From positions 3,224,001 to 3,288,000 of the forward strand of contig OY829383.1 in assembly GCA_963691835.1 (NCBI GenBank): DNA of 64,000 nt. Reading direction: 5' to 3'. Shown here one piece after another: positions 43,000 to 53,774 of this stretch; position 1 is the stretch's first letter, and each line of letters opens with the position of its first letter. The notes under the pieces were generated by a model, which was not told the origin of the DNA, did no database searches, and saw nothing but the letters and a program-made list of their open reading frames with translations. Origin of the DNA: G963691835 sp963691835 (GTDB lineage Bacteria; Pseudomonadota; Alphaproteobacteria; Thalassobaculales; Thalassobaculaceae). The translations under genes and the position numbers were made by a program.

Positions 43000-43182
43000 A
43001 TGAGCGATGTAGAAGAAAAAACGACATTTGAAGAGTTGACGGAGCCTTGTGATCCTTCAAGCGATCCTGCGGTTCTTGCTTGGCAGGAGAAGAAGATTAG
43101 ACAAGGGTTAGAGGAATCTGAAGACCGTTCGACTGTCATTCCTGCGCATAAGGTGTGGGAGCAGTTTGGATTTGAACGTTAA
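43000..43182 (+). CDS. Antitoxin of a ParE/RelE-type pair
   Basis: 60 residues, acidic (EEKTTFEELTEPCDPSSDP), ending in an amphipathic helix and IPAHKVWEQFGFER. Its 3' end overlaps the toxin gene by 17 bases. It has no evident DNA-binding fold, so autoregulation may be weak. The call rests mainly on the toxin next door. Confidence 0.72.
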   Translation: MSDVEEKTTFEELTEPCDPSSDPAVLAWQEKKIRQGLEESEDRSTVIPAHKVWEQFGFER

Positions 43183-43450
43183 TTTCACACCACAAGCGCT
43201 AAGCGACCTACAAACCATCAAGAGTTATATTGTGGAGTTCAATCCGTCAGCCGCCGAGCGAGTGATCTCGCGTATCCGGCAAACCATCACAATGTTCGAG
43301 ACGTTTCCACTTCTGGGCCGCGAGGGCCGGATTGACGGCACACGGGAATTCGCAATTCCCGGCCTCCCTTACATGATCGTTTACAGGATCGCCTCAGAAA
43401 CCGATCTTGATGTTCTCACGGTGTTTCATCAGCGGCGGCGTTATCCCTGA
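43166..43450 (+). CDS. ParE/RelE superfamily toxin
   Basis: 94 residues: VNFTPQALSDLQTIKSYIVE at the start, RQTITMFETFPLLGREGR, then GTREFAIPGLPYMIVYRI and the final VLTVFHQRRRYP, the standard ParE/RelE layout. The TTG at 43166 or the one at 43172 may be the start. The family includes gyrase poisons and mRNA interferases; the pattern fits ParE better, but the target is not shown. Its 3' end overlaps the convergent gene by 10 bases. Confidence 0.82.
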   Translation: MDLNVNFTPQALSDLQTIKSYIVEFNPSAAERVISRIRQTITMFETFPLLGREGRIDGTREFAIPGLPYMIVYRIASETDLDVLTVFHQRRRYP

Positions 43451-44091
43451 TCTGGCCGTTTGGTCCGATCTGGCTGCCGCTCCACCTTCTTCGACGCGGC
43501 ACGGTAGGCCCGCCATTCGGCATCTAGCGCAGCCTTGGCACGGTCGCGGTACGGGATCATTGCCTCGTCCCGTGCTGCCGACATGACAGCCCTATCATAG
43601 ACAAGTTCCGTGCGGGCGTAGCGAACATAGGCATTAAGCTTATCGGCCTCCGCTTCTGTGATCACGGGTGGCAGGTCGAGCGGGCCTGTCAGTTCGATGA
43701 TCTTGCGCAGGTGTTTAAGGACGAGGCGTGGGGGATGTTCGTCCGCCCAGAAGATCATCTCGGCGGCATGAGCAAAAAACTGATCTTCCGGGATGCCGCG
43801 CCGCGCCCGCATCGCCTCAGCGAGTTCACGGGACAACCCAGCTTCATCCGGGGACCGTGCAGCGTCTTGGTAGTAGTCGGCGAGGATCAATCGCCATCGC
43901 AGCCGCTCATACTGGATGTAGACAGAATTGAGCGACAGGCCGGAGGCTTTCGCCGCGTCCTTCGGCATCTTTCGAGCGGCGTAGGATTTGAGGAGTTTAT
44001 CCGCCTGCTTTGCGCTGACCCGCGCCCGCGTGCTGAAGATCGGCGGCGGCATGGCAGCGCTCCCGGTGGCCTCAACTGCGACACGTTTCAT
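43441..44091 (-). CDS. Hypothetical protein with N-terminal helix-turn-helix-like segment
   Basis: 216 residues. ARVSAKQADKLLKSYAARKM and AKASGLSLNSVYIQYERLR look like a helix-turn-helix of the transposase/regulator kind; the rest is helical (VLKHLRKIIELTG, YVRYARTELVYDRAVMSAAR) with a basic C-terminal tail. No family is recognised. It converges with the toxin gene (10-base overlap). Similar genes lie near coupling proteins of integrative elements. Confidence 0.55.
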   Translation of the reverse strand: MKRVAVEATGSAAMPPPIFSTRARVSAKQADKLLKSYAARKMPKDAAKASGLSLNSVYIQYERLRWRLILADYYQDAARSPDEAGLSRELAEAMRARRGIPEDQFFAHAAEMIFWADEHPPRLVLKHLRKIIELTGPLDLPPVITEAEADKLNAYVRYARTELVYDRAVMSAARDEAMIPYRDRAKAALDAEWRAYRAASKKVERQPDRTKRPDQG

Positions 44092-44298
44092 TGAATGATA
44101 TCAGAGCGTAAGGCGCAATTCGGCTCCCGTCATCTTGGGTGTGGAAATGCTGCTGGCCTTGCTCGTGATTGACCAGATCGGCACCCTACGGGAACTCCCC
44201 TTCAAGAAACCGCCCCTCAAGGCATCGCGCTTTCGATTTTGGCCCGGAATCCGTCCCGGCCGGATCGGAAGGCGAAGGCCAACAACAGGAGGTATCCC

Positions 44299-44454
44299 AT
44301 GGCCAAGAAACCCGAACTCGAACGCGTTGGCGGCGGCACCTACGACGTGTACCGCGAGAAGAAGAAGTCCTTCTGGGACAGCGTCGGTGAGATCATCGGC
44401 GGCGTGATCGTCGTCGGTATCGGCCTTGCCGTGATCGGCGCGATCGTCGGCTAA
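44299..44454 (+). CDS. Small single-helix membrane protein
   Basis: 51 residues with a strong ribosome site (AGGAGG, 6 bases before the ATG at 44299). A charged N-terminus (YREKKKSFWDSVGE) is followed by one glycine-rich membrane helix (IIGGVIVVGIGLAVIGAIVG). It starts the plus-strand conjugation-type cluster; a hairpin follows its stop. Confidence 0.68.
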   Translation: MAKKPELERVGGGTYDVYREKKKSFWDSVGEIIGGVIVVGIGLAVIGAIVG

Positions 44455-44475
44455 CGCCGCACCGCCACGTTTGAA

Positions 44476-44511
44476 GCGCCCCCTGATCCGGCCTGCGCCG
44501 TCAGGGGGCGC
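44476..44511 (+). terminator. Strong hairpin between two small membrane-protein genes
   Basis: An 11-bp perfect stem GCGCCCCCTGA/TCAGGGGGCGC with a 14-base loop, followed by TCTTCCCC. The T-run is weak, so it may be an attenuator that makes the upstream 51-codon gene more abundant than those downstream, or simply an mRNA-stabilising hairpin. Confidence 0.6.
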
Positions 44512-44544
44512 TCTTCCCCATCAAGAAACTTCGGAGGTTGGACG

Positions 44545-44877
44545 ATGAGCCAACAATTCTCGATGCCGTCTGCATCGGGCGGCAACGGAGGGCCGCCGGG
44601 TCAGGACTTGCTGGGCATTACCCTCGCAGCACTCGCCGCTATCGTCGGCACACCTTGGATCTTCGGCTATGTCGGGCCGTGGTTCGAGGAGCTGGTGTAC
44701 CGCTCCTACGGCTCGCGTGAGCTGGCGGACGTGATGTATTTCGCCAGCTTCGCGCTTACAGGTGTTGTGATCTACGCGATCTGCCGCATGGCGCTGTTTT
44801 ACGCTATCGCCGCAATCGTCGCCTTCGCCTCGATGCGCTGGGGCGGCGGGGCCATGCTTCCCGCTCTGGGGCTGTAA
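44545..44877 (+). CDS. Small polytopic membrane protein upstream of the coupling protein
   Basis: 110 residues. A flexible N-terminus (SMPSASGGNGGPPGQ) precedes three hydrophobic segments (ITLAALAAIVGTPWIFG, YFASFALTGVVIYAIC, FYAIAAIVAFASM). It ends 4 bases before the VirD4/TraG-like gene and could be its membrane partner or anchor, since that protein seems to lack its own membrane helices. No family is recognised. Confidence 0.65.
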   Translation: MSQQFSMPSASGGNGGPPGQDLLGITLAALAAIVGTPWIFGYVGPWFEELVYRSYGSRELADVMYFASFALTGVVIYAICRMALFYAIAAIVAFASMRWGGGAMLPALGL

Positions 44878-44881
44878 GGGC

Positions 44882-46501
44882 GTGGCGTACCCCTTCACCA
44901 ATCAGGGCCGTCCCTTCGGGTCGGCCCGTTTCAGCATCGCGGGTGAACTCGCCAAGGCGGGCCTGTTCACCCGCGATGCGCAGTCGTTGTTTGTGGGTTT
45001 CTTTGACAATTTGCCGATCTGGTATTCCGGCATGGGCGGGGTGGTCAGCATCGCCGGGCCAAGGTCAGGCAAGCTGACCACACAGATCGCCATGAATGTC
45101 TGCACGGGCGGCTATCCCGGCACGCTTCTGATTTTGGATATCAAGGGCGAACTCGCCGCCATCAGCCGCTTTCAGGTGCCGGGCCGCCAATCCGGGATCA
45201 ACAAGTTCTGTATCTACTGGAATCCGGGCCGGGTTCACGGCCTGCCGTATCACCGCATCAACCCCGTCGCCTTCATCCGTGCCGACAGCCCGACACTGAT
45301 TTCGGATGTGAAGGTGTTTTGCGAGAACACCATCGTCTCAAGCGGTGCGGCACAAAGCGCGTATTTCGAGGGGCGGGCGCGGGAGATGCTGGAAGCCCTT
45401 GTGCTGGCCATCGTCAAGCGCGACGGCGTGCTCACACTCCCCGCGCTCCATGACGCGATCAACCTGATGGTGCGCGGCGGCGAGGCGTGGCTTGATCTCG
45501 CCTTTGAGATGGCCGATAGCGGTTTTGCTTCCGCCGCCCGGATCGAGGAAGAAATCGCCGATTCCCGCGACGACACCTCCGGCGGTATCAAGGGCATTCT
45601 GGGCGAGATTACCCGTGCCTTTGCCTGCCTCTCTGATCCTGCGCTGCTGAACTCAGTTTCTCCGCCCTATGATTTCTGCCTGTCGGAGCTGACGCGAGAG
45701 GCTCAAGTCCATCACCTCTACCTCATGCCGCCCTCCGACTTCGTCGAGAGCTGGGCCGCTGTCATCAAGACCTGCTTCGTCGCCGCCCGCACCTACAAGG
45801 CCCGTGCGCCCGCTGCTCCACGTCAGACATGGCTCTTGGATGAGTGCGGCAATCTTGGCGCGTTCCCGCTGGTGGTGCGGCTCTTCACCCGCGATGCCGG
45901 AATGGGTATCCGCCCATGGGCCTTCTTCCAGAGCACCAAGCAGATGAATGCCATTGCCAAGGACGGGGAGTCGCTCCTGACGGCCTCGGCGGCGTGCCGC
46001 TGCTTCTACGGCATCAGGGACCTTGGCACCGCTCGCATCGTCTCGGAGATGATCGGATCGCAAACCCTCGGCTACGTCGAGCCGCAGCGCTTTGAGGCCG
46101 CCCGCCAAGGGGCGATCCGCGCGGCGCGATCTTTGTTCACGGGCGGCGATCCGCTGCAAGCGGGGCTGGAGCTGGCCCATCACCGCCGCATGGCGGGCAC
46201 GCCCATGGTCAAGGAACGCCGCGTCATGAACGCGGACGAACTGCTCGGCCTGGCCCCGGACAAGATGGTGCTCTTTGCCGACGGGCTCGCCCATCCGGTT
46301 TATGCCGACCGCTATGCCTATTACGACCTGCCCGCCATGGCCGGGCGCTATCACCCGAACCCGTATCACCCGCCCGTAAGCCACGTGCAGGTGATGACGC
46401 CGCGCGGCCCCGTCTGGCGGCCCGTCATCGTGGAGCCCGTACCGTCGCGCTTTGCGCATTACCCCCAATACACCAACGGAACATGGAGCCGTATCGGATG
46501 A
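44882..46501 (+). CDS. VirD4/TraG-like conjugative coupling protein (T4CP family)
   Basis: 539 residues, GTG start. SIAGPRSGKLTT is the Walker A region (Leu follows GK where Ser/Thr is usual, with Thr two later), TLLILDIKGELAAI is the conserved T4CP strand, RQTWLLDECGNLGAFP is Walker B, and WAFFQSTKQMNAIAKD a later T4CP motif. It lacks the usual N-terminal membrane helices, which the preceding small membrane protein may provide. T4CPs pump DNA-relaxase complexes to a type IV secretion channel; neither relaxase nor channel genes are seen here, so the element is at best mobilizable. Confidence 0.85.
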   Translation: MAYPFTNQGRPFGSARFSIAGELAKAGLFTRDAQSLFVGFFDNLPIWYSGMGGVVSIAGPRSGKLTTQIAMNVCTGGYPGTLLILDIKGELAAISRFQVPGRQSGINKFCIYWNPGRVHGLPYHRINPVAFIRADSPTLISDVKVFCENTIVSSGAAQSAYFEGRAREMLEALVLAIVKRDGVLTLPALHDAINLMVRGGEAWLDLAFEMADSGFASAARIEEEIADSRDDTSGGIKGILGEITRAFACLSDPALLNSVSPPYDFCLSELTREAQVHHLYLMPPSDFVESWAAVIKTCFVAARTYKARAPAAPRQTWLLDECGNLGAFPLVVRLFTRDAGMGIRPWAFFQSTKQMNAIAKDGESLLTASAACRCFYGIRDLGTARIVSEMIGSQTLGYVEPQRFEAARQGAIRAARSLFTGGDPLQAGLELAHHRRMAGTPMVKERRVMNADELLGLAPDKMVLFADGLAHPVYADRYAYYDLPAMAGRYHPNPYHPPVSHVQVMTPRGPVWRPVIVEPVPSRFAHYPQYTNGTWSRIG

Positions 46502-46830
46502 CCAGCTTTGCCAAGAGCATCTCGCCATCCACCATCAAGGCCGCCCCGGCCCGTGACAGTTTCGAAGCTGCAAGCCATGGCAGCCACGAACAGAAACCCT
46601 CGCGCGCCTCCGCCATGGTCGCCAAGGACAAGCCGCACCCGGCGCCGCGTCCATCGCCGGGCATGGCCGGAAGCGCCGACCGACAAGCGTTCAATGCGGC
46701 GTGGAAGCGCGAAGGCAAGGATGCCGCCGCTCATCAGCGGGAGGCCCGCAAGGCGGCGTTCAAGGAAAAGCGGCGGGAAACCCACGCCGTCCCGCGTGCC
46801 CGCAGTTTTAACCGCGCCGCCGGGCGCTGA
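46498..46830 (+). CDS. Basic, low-complexity hypothetical protein
   Basis: 110 residues from the ATG at 46498, which overlaps the coupling protein stop (ATGA). Rich in Ala, Lys, Arg and Pro (PHPAPRPSPG, AAHQREARKAAFKEKRRET) and probably disordered or nucleic-acid-binding. The tight overlap says it is co-translated with the coupling protein. No family recognised. Confidence 0.6.
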   Translation: MTSFAKSISPSTIKAAPARDSFEAASHGSHEQKPSRASAMVAKDKPHPAPRPSPGMAGSADRQAFNAAWKREGKDAAAHQREARKAAFKEKRRETHAVPRARSFNRAAGR

Positions 46831-46850
46831 CCGGAAGGAAGGACACCAAC

Positions 46851-47180
46851 ATGACCGACAGGCAAGACGACGAGCGCAATGGCCCGGCTGCCACCATCCG
46901 CGATGCCAATCTCAAAGCCACGATCTGGCGCAATGAGGGCGAGGAGCGCCCCTTCTATGCCACCAGCTTCACCCGCACCTACAAGGATCAGGACGGCGCG
47001 TATCGCGACACAAGCAGCTTCGTTGGCGCTGATCTGCTCAAGCTCTCAGAGCTGGCGCGCACCGCATACGCCCGTACGAATGAACTGGCGCGTGAGGATC
47101 GTGAGCAACGTCGGGACGCCTTTCACCAAGAGCGAGGCTCAGCGAGTGATCGGAGCCGAAAGAACAATCGCGATCGATAG
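46851..47180 (+). CDS. Hypothetical protein of the coupling-protein operon
   Basis: 109 residues, GGAAGGA before the ATG at 46851. The central part (ATIWRNEGEERPFYATSFTR, YRDTSSFVGADLLKLSELAR) is a small alpha/beta fold also common next to conjugation genes in alphaproteobacteria and usually annotated as hypothetical; the tail is charged. It follows the basic protein gene by 20 bases. Confidence 0.65.
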   Translation: MTDRQDDERNGPAATIRDANLKATIWRNEGEERPFYATSFTRTYKDQDGAYRDTSSFVGADLLKLSELARTAYARTNELAREDREQRRDAFHQERGSASDRSRKNNRDR

Positions 47181-47236
47181 AAAAGATAATATTCCTCTAT
47201 TTTTACTTGTATTACGCGCATCGTTCAGATACAAAT

Positions 47237-47251
47237 GTTCTGCATTTGTTC
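47237..47251 (+). promoter_or_regulatory. SOS box (alphaproteobacterial LexA site, GTTC-N7-GTTC)
   Basis: GTTC-TGCATTT-GTTC stands 57 bases upstream of the start at 47308. The alphaproteobacterial LexA consensus is exactly this direct repeat. It is the only SOS box I saw in the window, and it lies in front of the two-gene operon ending in the large serine recombinase. Confidence 0.75.
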
Positions 47252-47307
47252 TGTATCTGAAATGAGAGGCGCAGAGATGAGTTAGGCAGTGAGCGAAGGA
47301 GGCACCG

Positions 47308-47659
47308 ATGACCCGGCAGACCGAGAACAACACCACTTCAACCCCCTGCCGGGATAAGCGGCTGGTCGCATTCGACGCTGGCGAGTTCGCGCACTTCCTC
47401 TCCGGCACGGATTGGAGCGACGAGCAGAAGGCGGAGTATATTTCGCTCGTTTGGAACATCGTTTGCGAGTTCGTCGCACTGGGCTTTGAGGTTCATCCGG
47501 TGAACCACGCGCAAGATACCTGTGGAAAACTCCCGCAAGCCCACGGTGATCCGGCCTCTGCCGAGGCTGACATGGTAGAGTGTTCCCATGGTCATTTGAT
47601 TGAAGAATTTATGCGCCTGAACGGGTCCAAGCCTGCTTCTGGGGCGGGAGGAGTCATTG

Positions 47660-47667
<8 letters not shown>
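47308..47667 (+). CDS. Hypothetical protein preceding the serine recombinase
   Basis: 119 residues, GGAGG 6 bases before the ATG. DWSDEQKAEYISLVWNIVCE and VALGFEVHPVNHAQDTCGK form the central part; I recognise no domain, but a similar small gene often precedes large serine recombinases in alphaproteobacterial islands. It overlaps the recombinase start by 8 bases. An SOS box is immediately upstream, so it is probably DNA-damage inducible. Confidence 0.65.
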
Positions 47668-49538
<1,871 letters not shown>

Positions 49539-49561
<23 letters not shown>

Positions 49562-50708
49562 CCCCGTAGCGCCCGCCGCCGAGGCAGCAGTGCTCGATCA
49601 CCAAAGAGTACGTGCCGGCGGGCAGGTCTGCCTCTAGCAGGAAGTTGTAGCCCTCCCCGCCATCGTCATCCCGGGCGACTTCCGTGCCCTGTGCGTCAAC
49701 CAGTTTGGCCGTGACGTCTGCGGTTCCGTCTGAGGTGATCGTCGTGGGGCCGCCGCCCAGGGTGAGGGTGTAGCGGTTGCCGCCGCCGCCCCGGACGAGG
49801 CGTCCTTCGGTCCTGCCGCCGGGGACCAACGTGCCGCCGTCTGAGAGAGCCGTATTGGTCTCGTTCGGTGTGGGCTGTGTCGCGGTGCTTGGCACGGTCA
49901 CGGTCATCGTCTCTGCCGGACCGAACCGGCGGCCTGCCGCGTATCCATGAACCCGGAGACGTCCGTCCGCGGTGCCGTCGGCGGAGACCATTGTCCCGTC
50001 AGCCGTTTCCGTAATCTCGAGACCCGGTTCTCCAACCACCGTTTCCACCCCCTCCATTGAAATGCGCATGCGTGTTCCGACGGGCAGGAGCGTCGCCCCG
50101 GAGGTGGCGCTGGCGGATGCGAGACCGGCGGACAGGCGGCGGGAGAGGGACGTCAGATCCGTCGGGGTCCCCGCTGGCTGGGCGCCCGGGGCGATCTGCC
50201 GGCTTGCGCGGGCCAGAAGGCCGAAGTAGTGGGCCAGCGCCGCGTCCGGTGTGTCGAACCAGGCACCAGCCCCCCTCTCATTGCCCACGAAAAAACGGCT
50301 GTCCTGACGGGCGAAGAGCTGGCGGTCCGGCGGCACCTCGCCGCCAAGAAGCCGGTAGAGATCGTAGACGCTCAGCGCTGTCTCAACCCAGGCCCGATCC
50401 CCTTTTCCGTATCGCCCCCCGTCGGCGGCCCCGGCCACGTCCTCCGCAGGATCATAAGCCATCATGGCACCTGTGACGCCGTCCATCGGGAGACGCCGGG
50501 TCATGGAACGGACCCCGTCTAGGTGGGCATCGATCATTGACAGGGTGCGGTCCAAAAGCGTTTGGGGTGTCGCAACTGTTTGTGCGAGCAACGCCCCGAC
50601 TGGAGCGGACAGCAGCGCTACCATGCATGCCAGACGAATGCGTCGGCCAAGGCCGGCACGAAGCCGTCCGAGCTCTTTCGTCCCCTGGATATGCAGCAGC
50701 GGTCGCAT
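49539..50708 (-). CDS. Exported protein with PPC-like (bacterial pre-peptidase C-terminal) domain
   Basis: 389 residues. RRIRLACMVALLSAPVGALL near residue 22-41 is a signal sequence, so the protein is periplasmic or secreted. The last ~110 residues (TEGRLVRGGGGNRYTLTLGG, ADVTAKLVDAQGTEVARDDD, FLLEADLPAGTYSLVIEH) have the pattern of a PPC beta-sandwich domain; the middle part is not recognised and a protease active site is not visible. It follows hisC by 41 bases on the same strand. Confidence 0.72.
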
Positions 50709-50749
50709 GGAAGAACGCTACCGTTCCGCGCGCCGCCCCGCCAGTGCCC

Positions 50750-51868
50750 CTAACCCTGAAGCACCGCCTTCAAAGCGGTTAGAAGGGCATCCGTATCTTC
50801 TGCCGTGCCGACGGTGATGCGGATGTAGGTCTCAAATCCAGGCGCCATCAGGGAGCCGATCATGATGCCGTGGCCGAGAAGACCCGCGACCACATCTTTT
50901 GCGGCCCGTGGTGTCTCTGCGGTGACAAAGTTTCCGACCGTGGGGAAGGGGCGGCAGCCCAGGGCCTTGAGTCCGGCCACAATGCGTTCCCGCTGCTCCG
51001 CCGTCCGGTCCAGTATCGAGGTCATGTGATCCCGGTCCTCCCATGCGGCGAGCGCGCCCGCCTGGCCGACGACATTGACGGAGAACACACTCCGGGCTTT
51101 CTGAAACGCCTCCGCGATCTCATCGGAGCCGGCGATGGTGTAGCCGACGCGGATCCCTGCCAGACCGTACGCCTTGGAGAACGTCCGGAAAACGGCCCAC
51201 GGTCCCGGCCGCGCCGCCAGTGTGGCGAGATGATCCTCACCGCCCGCGTGAATGCCGAACTCGTAATAGGCTTCGTCGACGATCAGCAGGCAGGTGTCGG
51301 GCACCCCCTCCGCCAAACGCTTCACATCGTCTGCTGACAAAAGGCCGCCGGTCGGGTTGTTAGGTGTGGCCGCAAACAAGAGCCGGGTCTTTTCCGTCAC
51401 GGCCGCCAGCATGCCGTCCACATCGTTCGCCCCATCCTGACGTACAGGGACCGGAACCAGTTTCGCCCCGCCGAGAGCTGCGCACTTCATGTATCCGGGA
51501 AAGGACGGTACCGGGACAACCACTTCGTCGCCCGGATTGAGGGCAATCCGCCCTGCATGGACGATCGACTCGTCACTGCCGTTCCCCATGACGATCCTGT
51601 CCTGCGGCACGCCCAGCCGTTCCGAGATCGCAGCCGTGAGGTGGCGCCATCTCGGGTCGGGATAGGTATTCACCCGCGTACAGGCCTCCTGCATCGCCGC
51701 AACTGCCTTCGGAGACGGCGGGTAGGGGCTCTCATTCAGGTTCATCCGGCGGAGTTTGTCCGCTGGGAAAGCAGCACTTGCCAGATCTTCCTGGATCGGC
51801 GGCCAACCCGGGGCGGGCAGTGCCTGAATGATGGACTTCGGGATCGACTTGGATGGCTGGTCGTTCAT
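50750..51868 (-). CDS. hisC: Histidinol-phosphate aminotransferase (HisC family)
   Basis: 372 residues from the ATG at 51868 (MNDQPSKSIPKSIIQALPAP); the open frame upstream is not conserved. Fold-type I PLP enzyme: MNLNESPYPPSPKAVAAM, TPNNPTGGLLS, IVDEAYYEFG with the PLP-contacting Asp, and TFSKAYGLAGIRVGY with the PLP lysine. HisC transaminates imidazole-acetol phosphate in histidine synthesis; closely related aromatic aminotransferases share this pattern, so the substrate could be broader. It is divergent from the dcw cluster across a 461-base gap. Confidence 0.88.
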   Translation of the reverse strand: MNDQPSKSIPKSIIQALPAPGWPPIQEDLASAAFPADKLRRMNLNESPYPPSPKAVAAMQEACTRVNTYPDPRWRHLTAAISERLGVPQDRIVMGNGSDESIVHAGRIALNPGDEVVVPVPSFPGYMKCAALGGAKLVPVPVRQDGANDVDGMLAAVTEKTRLLFAATPNNPTGGLLSADDVKRLAEGVPDTCLLIVDEAYYEFGIHAGGEDHLATLAARPGPWAVFRTFSKAYGLAGIRVGYTIAGSDEIAEAFQKARSVFSVNVVGQAGALAAWEDRDHMTSILDRTAEQRERIVAGLKALGCRPFPTVGNFVTAETPRAAKDVVAGLLGHGIMIGSLMAPGFETYIRITVGTAEDTDALLTALKAVLQG

Positions 51869-52164
51869 GACGGCTGGACTCAGTGGTGAAAGGCGCCCGG
51901 ACTTTAGGGCTGTGATCCCGCCGTCGGCAAGACGCCCATGCCGTCCCAGGCGATCCCAGTGCCGGGCACCTGGAATTTTCCTGACTGTCAGAAGTCCGCG
52001 CTTGGGGAAGAATGAGAACATTTAGCGAACAAATATTCGCCCACGTGACGATTTGACCTGGATTGCCAAGCCATTCCAGGCGGTTCGGTCAGTCTTTCTG
52101 AGCAACGGCTCATCACTCTGATTCCTGGCTGAAGTCCCGTGATGCTCCAGAAGAACTCCAGTAA

Positions 52165-52210
52165 ATCCCGTTGTATCCCATAAAATCCCATGATACATCC
52201 ATACAGTCCC
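52165..52210 (-). promoter_or_regulatory. MraZ-type repeats upstream of mraZ
   Basis: ATCCC occurs at 52165, 52175 and 52185, exactly 10 bases apart, with a degenerate fourth unit near 52195 and GTCCC at 52206. On the minus strand this reads as GGGAT/TGGGA units with a one-turn period, the known MraZ operator pattern (TGGGN repeats). MraZ, encoded 120 bases downstream, would repress or tune its own operon here. Confidence 0.75.
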
Positions 52211-52329
52211 ATAACGGATGCTGCCGTGGGTCTATCCGCGAATCTCGGATCGGTACGGCAAAAACGGCGGATTTCCGGGGGTTTCGCCTGAGGAGGGCGG
52301 AGAGACACACACGGGGGAGCGGGTCGAAG

Positions 52330-52797
52330 GTGGCGTATTTTCTGTCCACATTCGCCAACAAGATCGACAAGAAGGGGCGGGTGTCCGTCCCGGCGTCGTT
52401 CCGTGCTGCCTTGGAAAAATCCGGGTCTGGTGGGATCGTCCTCTATCAGTCCTTCAAGCATCCCTGCATTGAGGCCTGTGGCGACGAGCGGATCGCTGCG
52501 ATCATTGAGTCCATCGACGCGATCGACTCGTACTCCGACGAGGCGGAGAGCCTTCAGCAGATCCTGGCCGACTCTCAGCAGATCTCCGTGGACGGCGATG
52601 GTCGCATGATCCTTCCGGCGGATCTTCGGGACTACGCCAACATCAAGGACACCATCGCTTTCGTCGGCATCGGCAAGGGTTTCCAGCTTTGGGAGCCGGA
52701 CGCCTACGAGGCGCACCGCGACCGGAATCGGACCCGCGCGCGGGAGCGCAATGCGACCCTCAAGATCATCAAGCCCGGGCCGGGAGGCGACGCATGA
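52330..52797 (+). CDS. mraZ: Transcriptional regulator MraZ
   Basis: 155 residues from a GTG at 52330, behind GGGGGAG. Two SpoVT/AbrB-like repeats: FANKIDKKGRVSVPASFRAA and the matching QQISVDGDGRMILPADLRDY, each with the D-x-x-G-R-[V/M] motif. First gene of the dcw cluster; a DNA-binding ring protein that acts on repeats upstream of its own gene. Stop and rsmH start overlap (ATGA). Confidence 0.95.
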   Translation: MAYFLSTFANKIDKKGRVSVPASFRAALEKSGSGGIVLYQSFKHPCIEACGDERIAAIIESIDAIDSYSDEAESLQQILADSQQISVDGDGRMILPADLRDYANIKDTIAFVGIGKGFQLWEPDAYEAHRDRNRTRARERNATLKIIKPGPGGDA

Positions 52798-53774
52798 CCG
52801 CCTCCGCGCCCGAGAGCGTGCATGTTCCCGTCCTCTTGGAAGAAGTGGCAGCCGCCCTGTCACCCGTCGACGGCGGCACCTACGTAGACGGGACTTTCGG
52901 GGCCGGCGGTTACTCTAAGAGGCTCCTCGACTCGGCGCAGTGCCGGGTCTTTGCCATCGACCGGGACCCGGATGCCATCGACCGGGCCCGTCCCCTGGTT
53001 GCGGCCAGTGGGGAGCGCCTTGTCGTTATCGAGGGGCGCTTCGGGGATATGGATACCCTGGTGCCCGCCAATGGCGCCGGCCCTGTGGATGGAATTGCGC
53101 TTGACCTTGGCGTCTCCTCCCCGCAATTGGACGCCGCCGAGCGGGGGTTCTCCTTCCGGGAGGACGGGCCGCTCGACATGCGAATGGAGAAGGCGGGCCC
53201 CTCGGCCGCCGACATCGTCAACGGCGAGAGCGAGAAGGGTCTCGCCGACATCATCTTTCAGCTCGGTGAGGAGCGGCACGCCCGCCGCATCGCCCGGGCA
53301 ATCGTTGCGGCACGGACGGACGGCGCCATCCTGCGTACCCGCGTTCTAGCGGAACTCGTACGCGGGGTGGTGCCGGCCGCCAACGCAAAGGACGGCATTC
53401 ATCCCGCTACCCGGACCTTCCAGGCTCTCCGCATTCATGTGAACCGGGAGTTGGAGGAGCTTGATCGTGGCCTCCGCGCTGCCGAGAGGCTTCTCGCGCC
53501 GGGCGGTCGGCTCGCGGTGGTGTCTTTCCACTCTCTGGAAGACCGCCGCGTGAAAACCTTTCTACGCCGCCGCGCCGGCGACGTGCCGGGCCCGTCTCGC
53601 CATCAACCGGTCGTGACTCAACCGCCCGAACCCTCGTTCAAGCTCGTCGGCCGCCGACCCGTTGCCCCCGGTGAGGCCGAGGTCAAAGCCAATCCCCGTG
53701 CGCGCTCCGCGAAGCTCCGCGTTGCCGAAAGAACACATGCCCCTGCCTGGACAGAAGAGGAGAGCCTGACATGA
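52794..53774 (+). CDS. rsmH: 16S rRNA (cytosine(1402)-N4)-methyltransferase RsmH
   Basis: 326 residues. VHVPVLLEEVAAAL, GGTYVDGTFGAGGYSKRLL (SAM motif), IALDLGVSSPQLDAAERGFS and HPATRTFQALRIHVNRELEE are hallmark segments. It methylates C1402 in the decoding centre. It overlaps mraZ and ftsL by ATGA-type junctions. Confidence 0.96.
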   Translation: MTASAPESVHVPVLLEEVAAALSPVDGGTYVDGTFGAGGYSKRLLDSAQCRVFAIDRDPDAIDRARPLVAASGERLVVIEGRFGDMDTLVPANGAGPVDGIALDLGVSSPQLDAAERGFSFREDGPLDMRMEKAGPSAADIVNGESEKGLADIIFQLGEERHARRIARAIVAARTDGAILRTRVLAELVRGVVPAANAKDGIHPATRTFQALRIHVNRELEELDRGLRAAERLLAPGGRLAVVSFHSLEDRRVKTFLRRRAGDVPGPSRHQPVVTQPPEPSFKLVGRRPVAPGEAEVKANPRARSAKLRVAERTHAPAWTEEESLT

